64,000 nucleotides of DNA, taken from assembly GCA_963666945.2 (NCBI GenBank), contig CAXXRT010000016.1:62001-126000 (forward strand), written 5' to 3'. The position numbers and the translations under genes were made by a program. Origin of the DNA: G963666945 sp963666945 (GTDB lineage Bacteria > Bacteroidota > Bacteroidia > Bacteroidales > Marinifilaceae). Shown here piece by piece: positions 28,882 to 38,297 of the stretch. The notes beneath the pieces were generated by a model. The model made no database searches, had not been told where the DNA came from, and saw only the letters and a program-made list of their open reading frames with translations. How positions within the stretch are numbered: position 1 is the first letter of the stretch; each line of letters starts with the position of its first letter.

Positions 28882-29005
28882 AGACAGAAGTATCACAATT
28901 CAACCGTCTCAGCCCATAAAAAATGAGCCATCAACAATCAATCAATTATCTCTATAAGAGAATTTTATCTCTTAGTTACAATCTAAAATTGTGATACTTC
29001 TATCT
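28882..29005. repeat. 19-bp inverted repeat with 86-bp spacer between lipoprotein and exporter genes
   Basis: Arms 28882-28900 (AGACAGAAGTATCACAATT) and 28987-29005 match in inverted orientation at 18 of 19 positions. The spacer contains smaller hairpins (TCTCT-TATA-AGAGA and AGCCCAT/ATGAGCC). On the minus strand the second arm is followed by CTATTTTTT, so it can act as a large terminator-like stem. The geometry also resembles small invertible promoter elements of Bacteroidota, but no promoter box or invertase gene was seen. Confidence 0.6.
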
Positions 29006-29013
29006 TATTTGAA

Positions 29014-30603
29014 TTACATAGTAAAATTACTACACTTGTAAAGAATCTGTTTTATTTTTCCTAATGGTTTAGATACTTTATGTAATATTTTTTCGGTTTT
29101 ACCAGCAAGAGCCTCATTAGAAATATTCATAAAATATACTTCTCCGTTTGCTAAGGCCACACATAATATCTTATTTTGCCAATGTTGATCATCCATAGCA
29201 ACAATATCGGAGTCAAAAGTAAAATATTCTGAAAAACTAACAGTCTCTCCTATTTCTTCTCCATCCATAGTCCTGCTACAATAATTCAACTTGTTACCCT
29301 TAGAAATAAAGACATTCTTCGTTCCATAATAGGAACCATCAGGTACATCAACAATACTATTTTCATCAATATACCCATCAGGAATATTCCTTTGCTTTTT
29401 AGCAGTAACATTTAAAGATGTTTTTCCAGAAGTATTTAAATATAACGTAATTTGTTGTTCTACATATTTACCTTCAGGAGTTTTAAAAATATTATACAAA
29501 CCTTGCCCCATTGACACACTATGTCCATAAGAAAAGAAAAGTTCATTATTCTCGATATTATGTAATTTAATAAAATTTTGTGGATAAGAAACTGTGTTAT
29601 CCACACCCACAATTTCTCCAGACCTATCTATATTCGTATAACCTTTAACATCTCTTAAAGCAAGAAATCTTTTATTAGCCTTATCATAAGTAAGAACGAA
29701 TCCACCATTACTCTGAGAGTAATTAACACCATGAATAAATCTATCTACATTAAGTTCTTTAAATTCACCTTCATCATCAAAACCTACAGGATAGTGAGAA
29801 AAATAACCAGAATGAAATGCTACATCACTAAAATTCTTTCTACTGAATATTTTCCCATTACTATTAAGAATATAACTAAATTGGTCTGCATACAAAACAT
29901 CCTTAGGATCAAAATTTTCAGGAACCTGAGAAAACTCCTTCTCTATTTCTAAAGATTTTGTTAAGTTACCTCCTAATAAATCAACAGACCCCTGCCCGCC
30001 TTTTTGTACAACAACAACGTGCCCTAGTTCTTCTTGTTTCGAACGCCAATGTTGCCTTAAATACATAGGTTGACTTCCCAAATCTTCTTTCATTGTAGTT
30101 TTATAAACATCAAAAAATTCTGTAACCTCAAGTTCAGTTACTATTTCACTAACATTAGGATGACGGAAAAAATCTAATGATGATCTACCATCTTTCTCTG
30201 ATAAAATAAGCCAACCATTAGCATACTTTTGAGAAATCATCAATGACATAGAAAACTGAGTTGTAAACTTTGATTTATCATCTTTTATTGTAAAAACCAA
30301 TTGTACACTTTCAGGGCTTGTAGGAGGAATAATATATTCTAATTCTTTAGTATCACAAATAACGGTATCCATATCAAGTTTCCAACTACATGTACAAGAA
30401 GCATTACTATCTACAGCGAAAGATAAATGAGGTTTTAATTTAAGAGTATCTCCTACATTCAAATAATATGTTGGTTGCAATCCTGAAATATTTATTTCAT
30501 TTAATTTCTTATAGTCATAATTACCCTTATCCTCATAACATGAAAACAAGAAAAGCAATGACAGTAATGATATAATAATAATTTTTATATTTTTCATTTT
30601 CAT
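29014..30603 (-). CDS. PKD-like family surface lipoprotein (cassette 1)
   Basis: 529 aa with a lipoprotein signal peptide; the lipobox Cys is near residue 22 (LLFLFSCYEDKGNYDY). The opening CYEDKGNYDYKKLNEI is characteristic of the PKD-like lipoproteins that follow SusC/SusD/DUF4843 genes in Bacteroidota. Residues about 35-125 look like an Ig/PKD beta sandwich (YYLNVGDTLKLKPHLSF...CSWKLDMDTVI); the remainder, with repeats such as NGWLILSEKDGRSSLDFF and ILNSNGKIFSRK, looks like a beta propeller. Probably displayed on the surface with the SusCD pair. A similar four-gene set (SusC, SusD and two lipoproteins) is known for a B. thetaiotaomicron peptide importer. Last gene before the long inverted repeat; 10 bp after the DUF4843-like gene. 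Confidence 0.85.
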   Translation of the reverse strand: MKMKNIKIIIISLLSLLFLFSCYEDKGNYDYKKLNEINISGLQPTYYLNVGDTLKLKPHLSFAVDSNASCTCSWKLDMDTVICDTKELEYIIPPTSPESVQLVFTIKDDKSKFTTQFSMSLMISQKYANGWLILSEKDGRSSLDFFRHPNVSEIVTELEVTEFFDVYKTTMKEDLGSQPMYLRQHWRSKQEELGHVVVVQKGGQGSVDLLGGNLTKSLEIEKEFSQVPENFDPKDVLYADQFSYILNSNGKIFSRKNFSDVAFHSGYFSHYPVGFDDEGEFKELNVDRFIHGVNYSQSNGGFVLTYDKANKRFLALRDVKGYTNIDRSGEIVGVDNTVSYPQNFIKLHNIENNELFFSYGHSVSMGQGLYNIFKTPEGKYVEQQITLYLNTSGKTSLNVTAKKQRNIPDGYIDENSIVDVPDGSYYGTKNVFISKGNKLNYCSRTMDGEEIGETVSFSEYFTFDSDIVAMDDQHWQNKILCVALANGEVYFMNISNEALAGKTEKILHKVSKPLGKIKQILYKCSNFTM

Positions 30604-30613
30604 ACATTTTAAA

Positions 30614-31291
30614 TTAACCTACAACAGTAACTTTCATAAGTGTTACTCCATCTTTCTCATATGTCGGATTTTCTTTTAAATACCTTTTGAATTCTAAGGC
30701 ATACTTCCTAATTTCTCCTTCCTCCATATCAGATAAATCAGCTATTCCATATAGTTTAAAAAACAAATTAAACTTTTTAGCAGAAAATTCACCTAAATAA
30801 ACACCCTCTATATGAGCATTCCACCATTTAGGTTTTACTACCATATCGGTAAAATAAATCTTTCTTAAACAATTATTTTTAAAACCAGTTTTAAAATTAT
30901 TATTATCAACAATTCTTAAAAACAATTTATCCTTTACTGTTTTAAGCCTGGCTGTTTTTTTTATGGTTAAATAAAGTGTATCAGTAGCTTTGTTCGCTTT
31001 AAATACAAATTTCTCAGGAAGCACAAAATTCTCCTCTTTGGCAGTTGACGATGTATCAATAACCATCTCAAACACTTTGTCTTCTTGTAAAAGTTTTCCT
31101 GTGATAGCCAACTCCAGAGGAATTACAATTTCATCTTTATCCGGATTAACAAAAAATGAAATATCAAGACTATCTATTTTAGAATTCTGTACAAAATTTA
31201 AAAAATTTCCAGAACCAAATGTATCCAGCTTATCTTCTGTACAAGAAAATAAAGCAAAAACTCCTAGTAATATTATAATATAATTTTTCAT
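30614..31291 (-). CDS. DUF4843-like surface lipoprotein (cassette 1)
   Basis: 225 aa, lipobox Cys at residue 17 (VFALFSCTEDKLDTF). The layout matches DUF4843 lipoproteins: a short N-terminal linker, FFVNPDKDEIVIPLELAITGKLL, VLPEKFVFKANKATDTLYLTIKKT and a C-terminal domain with YFTDMVVKPKWWNAHIEGVYLGEFSAKK, in which the WW-containing segment is conserved in the broken copy at 52.3-53.0 kb. Sits between susD (12 bp) and the PKD-like gene (10 bp) in one operon. Function unknown; likely an accessory of the SusCD transporter. Confidence 0.83.
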   Translation of the reverse strand: MKNYIIILLGVFALFSCTEDKLDTFGSGNFLNFVQNSKIDSLDISFFVNPDKDEIVIPLELAITGKLLQEDKVFEMVIDTSSTAKEENFVLPEKFVFKANKATDTLYLTIKKTARLKTVKDKLFLRIVDNNNFKTGFKNNCLRKIYFTDMVVKPKWWNAHIEGVYLGEFSAKKFNLFFKLYGIADLSDMEEGEIRKYALEFKRYLKENPTYEKDGVTLMKVTVVG

Positions 31292-31303
31292 ACTAACTTA
31301 TTC

Positions 31304-32773
31304 TTAAAAATTAATATTCTCACTATCAGGAATTGGTAAAACAAAAGAACTTTTATCAGACATATTCCATGAAGGCTCAATATTAAACTTTTTATACATA
31401 TAGAAAATTTGTCCTTCCCCAATAAATTCTCTCCTGGCATCAGCAATAATAGCATTTATATAACTCTCTTCATCACTAACATTTTGAGGTAATGGTTGAA
31501 CTACATTTCTGGCAACTCTAACCTCTTGCAATTTATCAATAGCCTCCTGAGTCTTTCCAATAGAATATAAATACTCTCCCATTATATAACTCAACTCGCT
31601 TCTTCTTATTATTGGGATCATTGATTCATTAATATCCTGAATTTGACCATCACTATCCATCTCCATATATTTTTTAGAAATAAGAGGAGAATAAAAGCTA
31701 GGATATTGTCTTTTCATTAATTTATATCTAATATCCTCTCTCTCCTTAGGGTTATATGTGAAAATGCCATAATCTACTATAAGAGTTTCTTCTGGTTCAC
31801 AATACGATTTAAAATACTCTGTTATCTTTTTGTTATTCAAAGCAAAAATAACTCCATGATACAACTTTGGATATTCTGAAGTCTTTGGTGAATAATTAAA
31901 AAGAGGTGTTCCTGCTGATTCAGCATTACATACTTCTTCAGCCTCATTATATGCATTTTCTAACTCTCCAGCATAAGAATAAACTCTTGCTAATGTAGCA
32001 GAAATAGCATAATAATGCATTCTGAAAGCTCTATATAAATAAAATAAATCATCTGGCATAAAATAACCTTTATCACAACTAGCACATCCCTCCATACGTA
32101 CAGTAGTAAGTAACCATTTTTTATGTTCTGGTATTGTATCAAAGCTTCCGACTAACTTTTTAGCTTCTAGCAAATCTCTTTTAATCTTAGCTAAACACGA
32201 ATCCACTGTTTCTCTTTCTTTTAAAATAGAAGGATAAATATCACAATATGGGATATAAGTTCCTCCATCATCATTAACAGGAGCAGGAGCAAACATTCTT
32301 AACAAATCGAAGTGAATAAAAGCGCGTACAGCAAGAGCCTCCCCCTTTATCACTCCTTTTTCTAACTTTCCTCCTTCGAACAATTTAGGATCTTCATTCT
32401 CAATATTCTGAAGCAAATTATTACAGTTAGCAATACTTTTATAGGAATTTTGCCATATTGCTTCTAATATACTTTTAACGTCTTGGTTATCGTATTTATA
32501 ATTTGATGCATATTTTTTAAAACAATCACTTTTAAAATTATATTGTACATAACAATTACCTAAAACATCAAGAAATCCCCATGTCATATGCTTAGCATAC
32601 ATACTTGCAGAAGACATATTTTTATATATACCATTAAGAGCATTTCTATACCCTTCACCTGTACTAAATAATTCCGATTCCTCAATATCATCAGGGGGGG
32701 TTACCTCCAACCAATCGTTACACGAAATAATTGTCAATGATAGTAGTACTACAAATAATATATTTTTTTTCAT
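31304..32773 (-). CDS. SusD/RagB-family substrate-binding lipoprotein (cassette 1)
   Basis: 489 aa from the ATG at 32773 (MKKNILFVVLL), lipobox Cys near residue 18 (LTIISCNDWLEVTP). The family signature GEGYRNALNGIYKNM follows, then TPR-like helices (ALAVRAFIHFDLLRMFAPAP, MHYYAISATLARVYSYAGELENAYNEA) and a C-terminal SusD domain (ELSYIMGEYLYSIGKTQEAIDKLQEVRVARNV, ADARREFIGEGQIFYMYKKF). It forms the lid of the SusC barrel and binds the nutrient. Odd feature: a CxxC pair (MEGCASCDKGYFMP, about residue 230) in an exposed loop. Substrate unknown; the accompanying genes resemble peptide importers more than glycan loci, since no glycoside hydrolase is present. Confidence 0.92.
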   Translation of the reverse strand: MKKNILFVVLLSLTIISCNDWLEVTPPDDIEESELFSTGEGYRNALNGIYKNMSSASMYAKHMTWGFLDVLGNCYVQYNFKSDCFKKYASNYKYDNQDVKSILEAIWQNSYKSIANCNNLLQNIENEDPKLFEGGKLEKGVIKGEALAVRAFIHFDLLRMFAPAPVNDDGGTYIPYCDIYPSILKERETVDSCLAKIKRDLLEAKKLVGSFDTIPEHKKWLLTTVRMEGCASCDKGYFMPDDLFYLYRAFRMHYYAISATLARVYSYAGELENAYNEAEEVCNAESAGTPLFNYSPKTSEYPKLYHGVIFALNNKKITEYFKSYCEPEETLIVDYGIFTYNPKEREDIRYKLMKRQYPSFYSPLISKKYMEMDSDGQIQDINESMIPIIRRSELSYIMGEYLYSIGKTQEAIDKLQEVRVARNVVQPLPQNVSDEESYINAIIADARREFIGEGQIFYMYKKFNIEPSWNMSDKSSFVLPIPDSENINF

Positions 32774-32792
32774 AATTTTTACCATTATATAA

Positions 32793-35700
32793 TTAGAAAC
32801 TTGCTTTCACTGAAAAATTAACATTTCTTGCAAAAGGATATGAAGTTCCTCTTTCCTGTCTTACTGTTGAAATTCTAAACAAATTATTTGAACCTAACTC
32901 AACACGCAACATTCCTATATGAGCTTTCTTTAGCCAATCCTGATCTCTAAAATCATACCCTAATGTCAATGAATTCAAAGAAACCAAATTATTATCCTGT
33001 ATAAATCTTGAAGTTGGTCTTGTATATTTTGTTCCACTTAGATCAGAGGCATCCTGAATTCTCTTATACATAGAAATATCACCTGGTTTTTTCCATCTCT
33101 CTGAAAAAACTCTTCTATCTACATTTTCATGATATATCTGTGCGTTTTCCACTTTTTGAACAAGAGTTGTATTATATTCTTGTCCTCCAAACTTATACAT
33201 AAAAGAAGAAAATAAAGTGAAATTTTTATAACGGAAATTAAAACCAAAAGATCCCTGAGCTGTTGGCTCTCTATCTCCAATTACAACCTGATCAGCTACA
33301 TTCCAAACTTTAGTTATTTCACCATCCCTATTTAGAAAAATTTCATCACCTGTTGCAGGATCAATACCAAGAGACCTAACTCCATAAATTGCAGTTTGAG
33401 AAGCTCCTTCCTTATATTTACTCAATGGTTTTGATACCTTTTTATCAGAATCTATTCCTTTAAATACATCATCTACTCTTTCATTATATGCTTTAAGAGC
33501 ATCAGATATAGATACTAATCTATTTTTATTATGTGCAAGGTTACCATGTAAAGAAAGACTTAGATCTTTTGTACGAAGAACTTCTGTTCTCATCATTACT
33601 TCATAACCTTTGTTCTCAACCTCTCCCATATTATCGTAATACATTCTAAATCCTGCTGAAGTAGGTATTGTAACCTGTGTAACCATGTCAACAGTATTTT
33701 TATTATAATACGATGCTTTAACAAAAAATCTATCATTAAACAATCCTAATTCAAATCCGCAATCTAGAGTATTAGTCTTTTCCCAGGTTAATTCATTATT
33801 TCCTAAAGCTTTTAGAGAAACACCAAATCCTGTCATGTACCACTCATCTGTCAATACTTCATAAGTAGTATTAGCAACATAAGGAGGGAAATTAACTTTA
33901 CCTGAAGAACCATAAGACGCTCTAAACTTAAGCTTACTTATCAACTCATGATCTTGCAAAAAATTACAATTATGAAGATTAATACCTAAACCACTAGCCC
34001 AGAAAGGAGCAAATTTATTCTCACTTCCAAACTCTGAAGAACCATCTAATCTACAAGATAAATCCATCAATAAAATTTCATTGTATGTATAATTTAACGT
34101 TGCCAACGAACCAAACAACCTGGTTGTTTTTTCATCAATTGTAGGTTTTAAATAAATCCCCTCCGCATAATTTATAGAATTTAATGTTCCTGAAGGAAAT
34201 CCTCTATACTCTGAATTTAAATTCCTATAATTAGTAGATTTTGCATTTATACCAAATGTGAAGTTAATATTATGATTGGATATTAACCTATTATAGCCTA
34301 AAAGTACATTAGCATCCCATGTCAGATCTTTTCCTGTTTTTATCATTTTCTGACCTGAAGACATGTTTGTACTAGTAATCAAATTAGCATTTCTAGCAGA
34401 TTTAGGATCAATAAAATCTTCTGAATTAGACATATTTTTAGTAATACTAAACTGACCTTTAATATGAAGATAATCATTGATATAATAATTCATATTTGTA
34501 TTATTTATCAATTCTTCATATTCATCTATTGAATAACTTTGCAGAGTGGATTCATAAAGAGGATTTGGTTTAGGATTAATTTCACGATGCCATTTTTTTA
34601 ATTCCTTATGGTAGATACCTTCTTCATTCTTATAAGTATCATAAGGTAATGCTTGGGCATATTCACTAAAACTACCAAATGGGGAATCCTGTGATTCAGT
34701 AATATTATATGAAACATGATTTCTTATTTGAAATTTATTTTTCCTGAAATCCAGATAAAAACCAATTCCTTTCCTATTTCTGTATGATTCTTTCATCACA
34801 CCAGCTTCGTTATTAAAGTTTGCATCTACACCGAAACGAAGATTTTGAGATCCTCCTTCAATAAACAAGCTATGCTTTGTATTTAAAACACTTCTAACAG
34901 GCTTTGATAACCAATAAGTATCTACTCCTTTTAAAAGATTATTCATTTTAGCATTATATTCTTGCTGGGCTGTAATCTTAGCACCCACTATACGAGCATA
35001 CTCTGACTCAGCTTTATACGTCTCATAGAAACCTGCTACCCTCTCCGTTTCCAATAATTCTGCAGCATTCATTAGGTTGTAATCGCTCAAATCAGGAGCA
35101 GAGAAAGTACCTGTCATGTTATAACTAACGCTTAACTCTCCTGCTTTAGGAGGAGTAGTAGTAATTACAACAACACCATTCGCAGCTCTTGAACCATAAA
35201 TAGCAGTTGAAGCAGCATCTTTCAAAATAGTAATACTCTCAATTCTTGTTGGATCGAAGTCATATACTTTTTGCACACTAACCTGAAAACCATCCATAAT
35301 AAACAAAGGAAGGTTAGGATTATTATTATTTAAGGCATCCCTATCTAACTCCTTTACTCCAATACCAGAACGCCCTCTGATATACATCTCTGGCATAGCA
35401 TTAGGGTCAGAACCAAACATATTGTTTTCCTCTATTCTGAAAGAAGGATCAAAAGCCTGTAAAGCAGCGATTACGTTTGTCTTAGAAACTTTCAAAAGAT
35501 CTTCTTTATTAATACTAACAACGTTTCCTGTAAAACTTTCCTTGCTTACTTTAGAATATCCGGTAACAACTACCTCGTCTAATTCCTCTTTATCCTCCAC
35601 TAATTTTACCTTCAATTCCTTCTTTCCCTGAATACTAACTTCTTTAGTTTTCATACCGATAAAACTAAAAACAAGCATAGTTTTACTGGAAACATCCAGT

Positions 35701-36215
35701 AACTCTAATTTAAAATTCCCATCTATATCAGAAGAAGTACCGACAGTTGTTCCCTTTATCACAATTGAAACACCAGGTAAAGGATTTCCATTTGCATCAG
35801 TTACAATACCTTTTATCACAGTTTTTTGAGGTTTTGCAACAGAATTGTTATCAGATACCTTTCTAATCACAATCACATTATCAACTATCTCATATACCAA
35901 TCCAGTAGATTGAAATAACTTATTAAGAACCTGTGAAACTGTAGAATTTCTCATTTCAAGATTAATATTCTTCCCACTTTCAAGAATATCTTTCCTATAA
36001 ACAAATTCATAACAAGTTTGTGATTTAATGTCTTGAAGAACTGACTCCATTGTCTGGTTATTAGCAACAATGTTCAGCTTTTCTGTTTGTGAATATGTTG
36101 TTGCACTCAACACATTCACAATGCACAGCATAAAAAACAATTTCATTTTCATAATCAATAAGATTTTACTGAGTCTTCCCCGGGAAGACCCATTGTAAAA
36201 AGTCTTTTTTTTCAT
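32793..36215 (-). CDS. SusC/RagA-family TonB-dependent transporter with STN domain (cassette 1)
   Basis: 1140 aa. The N-terminal extension and signal peptide end near TTYSQ (about 43). A secretin/TonB short N-terminal (STN) domain follows at about 45-115 (LNIVANNQTMESVLQDIKSQTCYEFVYRK), then CarboxypepD_reg-like (about 135-215, GIVTDANGNPLPGVSIVIKG), the TonB-box region LDEVVVTGYSKVSKESFTG, a plug (about 225-355, MYIRGRSG and ILKDAASTAIYGSRAANGVVVI) and a large beta barrel ending in NVNFSVKASF. The STN domain is typical of receptors that signal through FecR to an ECF sigma factor, and both genes lie directly upstream. The stop is 19 bp before susD. A hairpin of about 27 bases separates it from fecR. 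Confidence 0.94.
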   Translation of the reverse strand: MKKKTFYNGSSRGRLSKILLIMKMKLFFMLCIVNVLSATTYSQTEKLNIVANNQTMESVLQDIKSQTCYEFVYRKDILESGKNINLEMRNSTVSQVLNKLFQSTGLVYEIVDNVIVIRKVSDNNSVAKPQKTVIKGIVTDANGNPLPGVSIVIKGTTVGTSSDIDGNFKLELLDVSSKTMLVFSFIGMKTKEVSIQGKKELKVKLVEDKEELDEVVVTGYSKVSKESFTGNVVSINKEDLLKVSKTNVIAALQAFDPSFRIEENNMFGSDPNAMPEMYIRGRSGIGVKELDRDALNNNNPNLPLFIMDGFQVSVQKVYDFDPTRIESITILKDAASTAIYGSRAANGVVVITTTPPKAGELSVSYNMTGTFSAPDLSDYNLMNAAELLETERVAGFYETYKAESEYARIVGAKITAQQEYNAKMNNLLKGVDTYWLSKPVRSVLNTKHSLFIEGGSQNLRFGVDANFNNEAGVMKESYRNRKGIGFYLDFRKNKFQIRNHVSYNITESQDSPFGSFSEYAQALPYDTYKNEEGIYHKELKKWHREINPKPNPLYESTLQSYSIDEYEELINNTNMNYYINDYLHIKGQFSITKNMSNSEDFIDPKSARNANLITSTNMSSGQKMIKTGKDLTWDANVLLGYNRLISNHNINFTFGINAKSTNYRNLNSEYRGFPSGTLNSINYAEGIYLKPTIDEKTTRLFGSLATLNYTYNEILLMDLSCRLDGSSEFGSENKFAPFWASGLGINLHNCNFLQDHELISKLKFRASYGSSGKVNFPPYVANTTYEVLTDEWYMTGFGVSLKALGNNELTWEKTNTLDCGFELGLFNDRFFVKASYYNKNTVDMVTQVTIPTSAGFRMYYDNMGEVENKGYEVMMRTEVLRTKDLSLSLHGNLAHNKNRLVSISDALKAYNERVDDVFKGIDSDKKVSKPLSKYKEGASQTAIYGVRSLGIDPATGDEIFLNRDGEITKVWNVADQVVIGDREPTAQGSFGFNFRYKNFTLFSSFMYKFGGQEYNTTLVQKVENAQIYHENVDRRVFSERWKKPGDISMYKRIQDASDLSGTKYTRPTSRFIQDNNLVSLNSLTLGYDFRDQDWLKKAHIGMLRVELGSNNLFRISTVRQERGTSYPFARNVNFSVKASF

Positions 36216-36272
36216 AACTTTGTATTGTTAAAACGTTAAACTTATCATCTGCTTCCAACAGATGGTATATAT

Positions 36273-36299
36273 AAGGGGGAATCTTCCAAATTCCCCTTT
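36273..36299 (-). terminator. Hairpin between fecR and susC (cassette 1)
   Basis: AAGGGG-GAAT / ATTC-CCCTT arms around a 7-base loop lie between the anti-sigma and SusC genes. The T-tail is poor, so it is probably an attenuator that separates regulator and transporter expression. Confidence 0.5.
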
Positions 36300-36304
36300 A
36301 TTTC

Positions 36305-37486
36305 TTATTTATGGGTTATTATAACTGTATTACCCTTTATTCTAAATTTCACTTCACCCGTTTTCTCTATAATATTTAATAAATCATTAAAGTCACCATA
36401 TCTGGGAACTATTCCTTTGAATACCATACTTTTAACTTCATGATTTTGATAAAACACATTAACATCGTACCACCTGGACAATTTCTCCATAATCTGCTCA
36501 AGAGTCTGTTCCTCAAAAACAAACTTACCATCCTTCCATGCCACATATTGCATCACGTCAACTTTTCTTTTCTCAATGCCTTTACTTTTCACATCAAAAA
36601 CAGACTGTTCCCCCGGAGATAACTGCAACGATTTATTTTCCCCAGTTAAAACCTTAACCTTTCCCTCTACAAGTGTTGTGAATATTTCTCCATCATCTTT
36701 ATATGAACTAACATTAAATCCTGTACCCAAAACCTCAATAGTTTGTCCTTGTGCCACAACCCTAAATGGCTTATTCTTATTATGTGCCACCTGAAAGTAT
36801 GCCTCACCCTCTAAAAATACTTTTCTTTCATCACCAAAAAACTTAACCGGAAATCTTAGCTTAGTCTGCGAATTCAACCAGACTCTTGTTCCATCAGCAA
36901 GAGTAATTCTATATTCACCACCTCTGGGGATATCCAATGTATTAAAAACCAGCTTCTCTGATATTATATCTTTTACTTCCGGAACATAATTTATCTGTGC
37001 ATCGCTTGCAGTAACCAAAGCCCCATCATTCTTAGCTATTGTATCTTTAATAAAACTATCGAGAGTAATTATGGTTCCATCTCCTAGAGTAAGCATTGCT
37101 TTTGATTGTCCTGGAACAATGCGACTACTTGCAATATTTGCCTTATCTTCTTTATAGTTGGGATAAAAATTCCACAAAAGACCTAAAGCAAAAATAAATA
37201 CTGCCGCAATCTTTAAAGATATATTTACAATACGTCTCAACCTGTAAGACCTATACAAACTAATTCTTTTCTCCATTTCCGACTGAGCAGATCTAAAATC
37301 AGTCTTATTATATAAATCGAATTCTATTTTTAGATTATCTTTAGAAACTATTTTATTATAAAGATGAAGATTATCTTCATTTTCATCTTTCCATTCATCA
37401 AGTCTATCTTTTTCCTCAACGGACAACTTACCAAGTAAATCCCTATATATCAATTGAGAAACCTTATATCTATCGTTATAATCCAT
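36305..37486 (-). CDS. FecR-family anti-sigma factor (cassette 1)
   Basis: 393 aa from the ATG at 37486 (MDYNDRYKVSQLIYRDLLG); an upstream start would add 14 unlikely residues. The N-terminal about 90 residues are cytoplasmic and helical (sigma binding), followed by a membrane segment at about 95-115 (ISLKIAAVFIFALGLLWNF). The periplasmic FecR domain has the family pattern SKAMLTLGDGTIITLDS, IPRGGEYRITLADGTRVWLNSQTKLRFP and EGEAYFQVAHNKNKPFRVVA, and a C-terminal DUF4974-like domain (TLEQIMEKLSRWYDVNVFY). It passes the signal from the SusC STN domain to the ECF sigma encoded 245 bp upstream. Confidence 0.93.
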   Translation of the reverse strand: MDYNDRYKVSQLIYRDLLGKLSVEEKDRLDEWKDENEDNLHLYNKIVSKDNLKIEFDLYNKTDFRSAQSEMEKRISLYRSYRLRRIVNISLKIAAVFIFALGLLWNFYPNYKEDKANIASSRIVPGQSKAMLTLGDGTIITLDSFIKDTIAKNDGALVTASDAQINYVPEVKDIISEKLVFNTLDIPRGGEYRITLADGTRVWLNSQTKLRFPVKFFGDERKVFLEGEAYFQVAHNKNKPFRVVAQGQTIEVLGTGFNVSSYKDDGEIFTTLVEGKVKVLTGENKSLQLSPGEQSVFDVKSKGIEKRKVDVMQYVAWKDGKFVFEEQTLEQIMEKLSRWYDVNVFYQNHEVKSMVFKGIVPRYGDFNDLLNIIEKTGEVKFRIKGNTVIITHK

Positions 37487-37730
37487 AATCTTATTCTTGC
37501 TTTTCGTATATATGACGTAGAGATTCAAAAAAGGGGTAAATATTTTTTAACTTTTTTTAATAAAAATGCAATTGAAATGATTTTTACCAGTAGTAACCAG
37601 AACTAATACACTAAAAGAGTGAATATTCGCAGAATGTATATCATATTAGGGGATTTTCAAAAAGACCAATCTTTTTCGTTATTATTCACCAAAACTAAAA
37701 ATAATCCAAATAAAAATATATTTCAATAGA

Positions 37731-38297
37731 TTAAGAAAAGATATCTCCTATAAAGGAAGAAAAAAGAGAGGTAAACAAAACAGGTTCCAGTTTATTTTTC
37801 AGCAACCTAATGGCTTCTGCTTTCTGTTTCTTTACAGAACTGTCCGACAGTCCAAGAATTTCAGCAATCTCAATATTTTTAAGACCATCAATAAAACTCA
37901 ACTCAAAAACCCTTCTATACTTCTCTGGCAATTCATTTATAGAATTATAAAGATGGGTCTTAACCTCCTGCTCCACTAAAGCATCCTTAAAAAACGCCTC
38001 ATCCCGCTGCAGATCTGAGTATTTATAATGAGTATTCTGTTTTCGAAATAAATTTATCGCCTCATTTTTAATAAGAGTATACATAAAAGACTTAAGAGAA
38101 TTTAAAGAATCAAAATCCTTGCGTCTTTCCCATGATTTAAAAATCACATTCTGAACACAATCTTCAGCCAGAAAGGAATTATCATCGCCAAGATACTTAA
38201 TAGCAAACATTCGCATACCAGGATAAACCATCTTATAAAAAGAATCAAGCTTACCGTTCCTGAATTCAGAAATTATCTCATTGTCCGATTTTAACAT
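37731..38297 (-). CDS. ECF-type RNA polymerase sigma factor (cassette 1)
   Basis: 188 aa with sigma region 2 at residues about 20-90 (YPGMRMFAIKYLGDDNSFLAEDCVQNVIFKSWERR, FMYTLIKNEAINLFRK) and region 4 at about 115-175 (LPEKYRRVFELSFIDGLKNIEIAEILGLSDSSVKKQKAEAIRLL). It belongs to the FecI-like sigma group paired with FecR in Bacteroidota. Expected to turn on the susC operon when the receptor is occupied. First gene of cassette 1; the terminator of the MutS-like operon lies upstream. About 34% GC like its neighbours. Confidence 0.93.
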   Translation of the reverse strand: MLKSDNEIISEFRNGKLDSFYKMVYPGMRMFAIKYLGDDNSFLAEDCVQNVIFKSWERRKDFDSLNSLKSFMYTLIKNEAINLFRKQNTHYKYSDLQRDEAFFKDALVEQEVKTHLYNSINELPEKYRRVFELSFIDGLKNIEIAEILGLSDSSVKKQKAEAIRLLKNKLEPVLFTSLFSSFIGDIFS

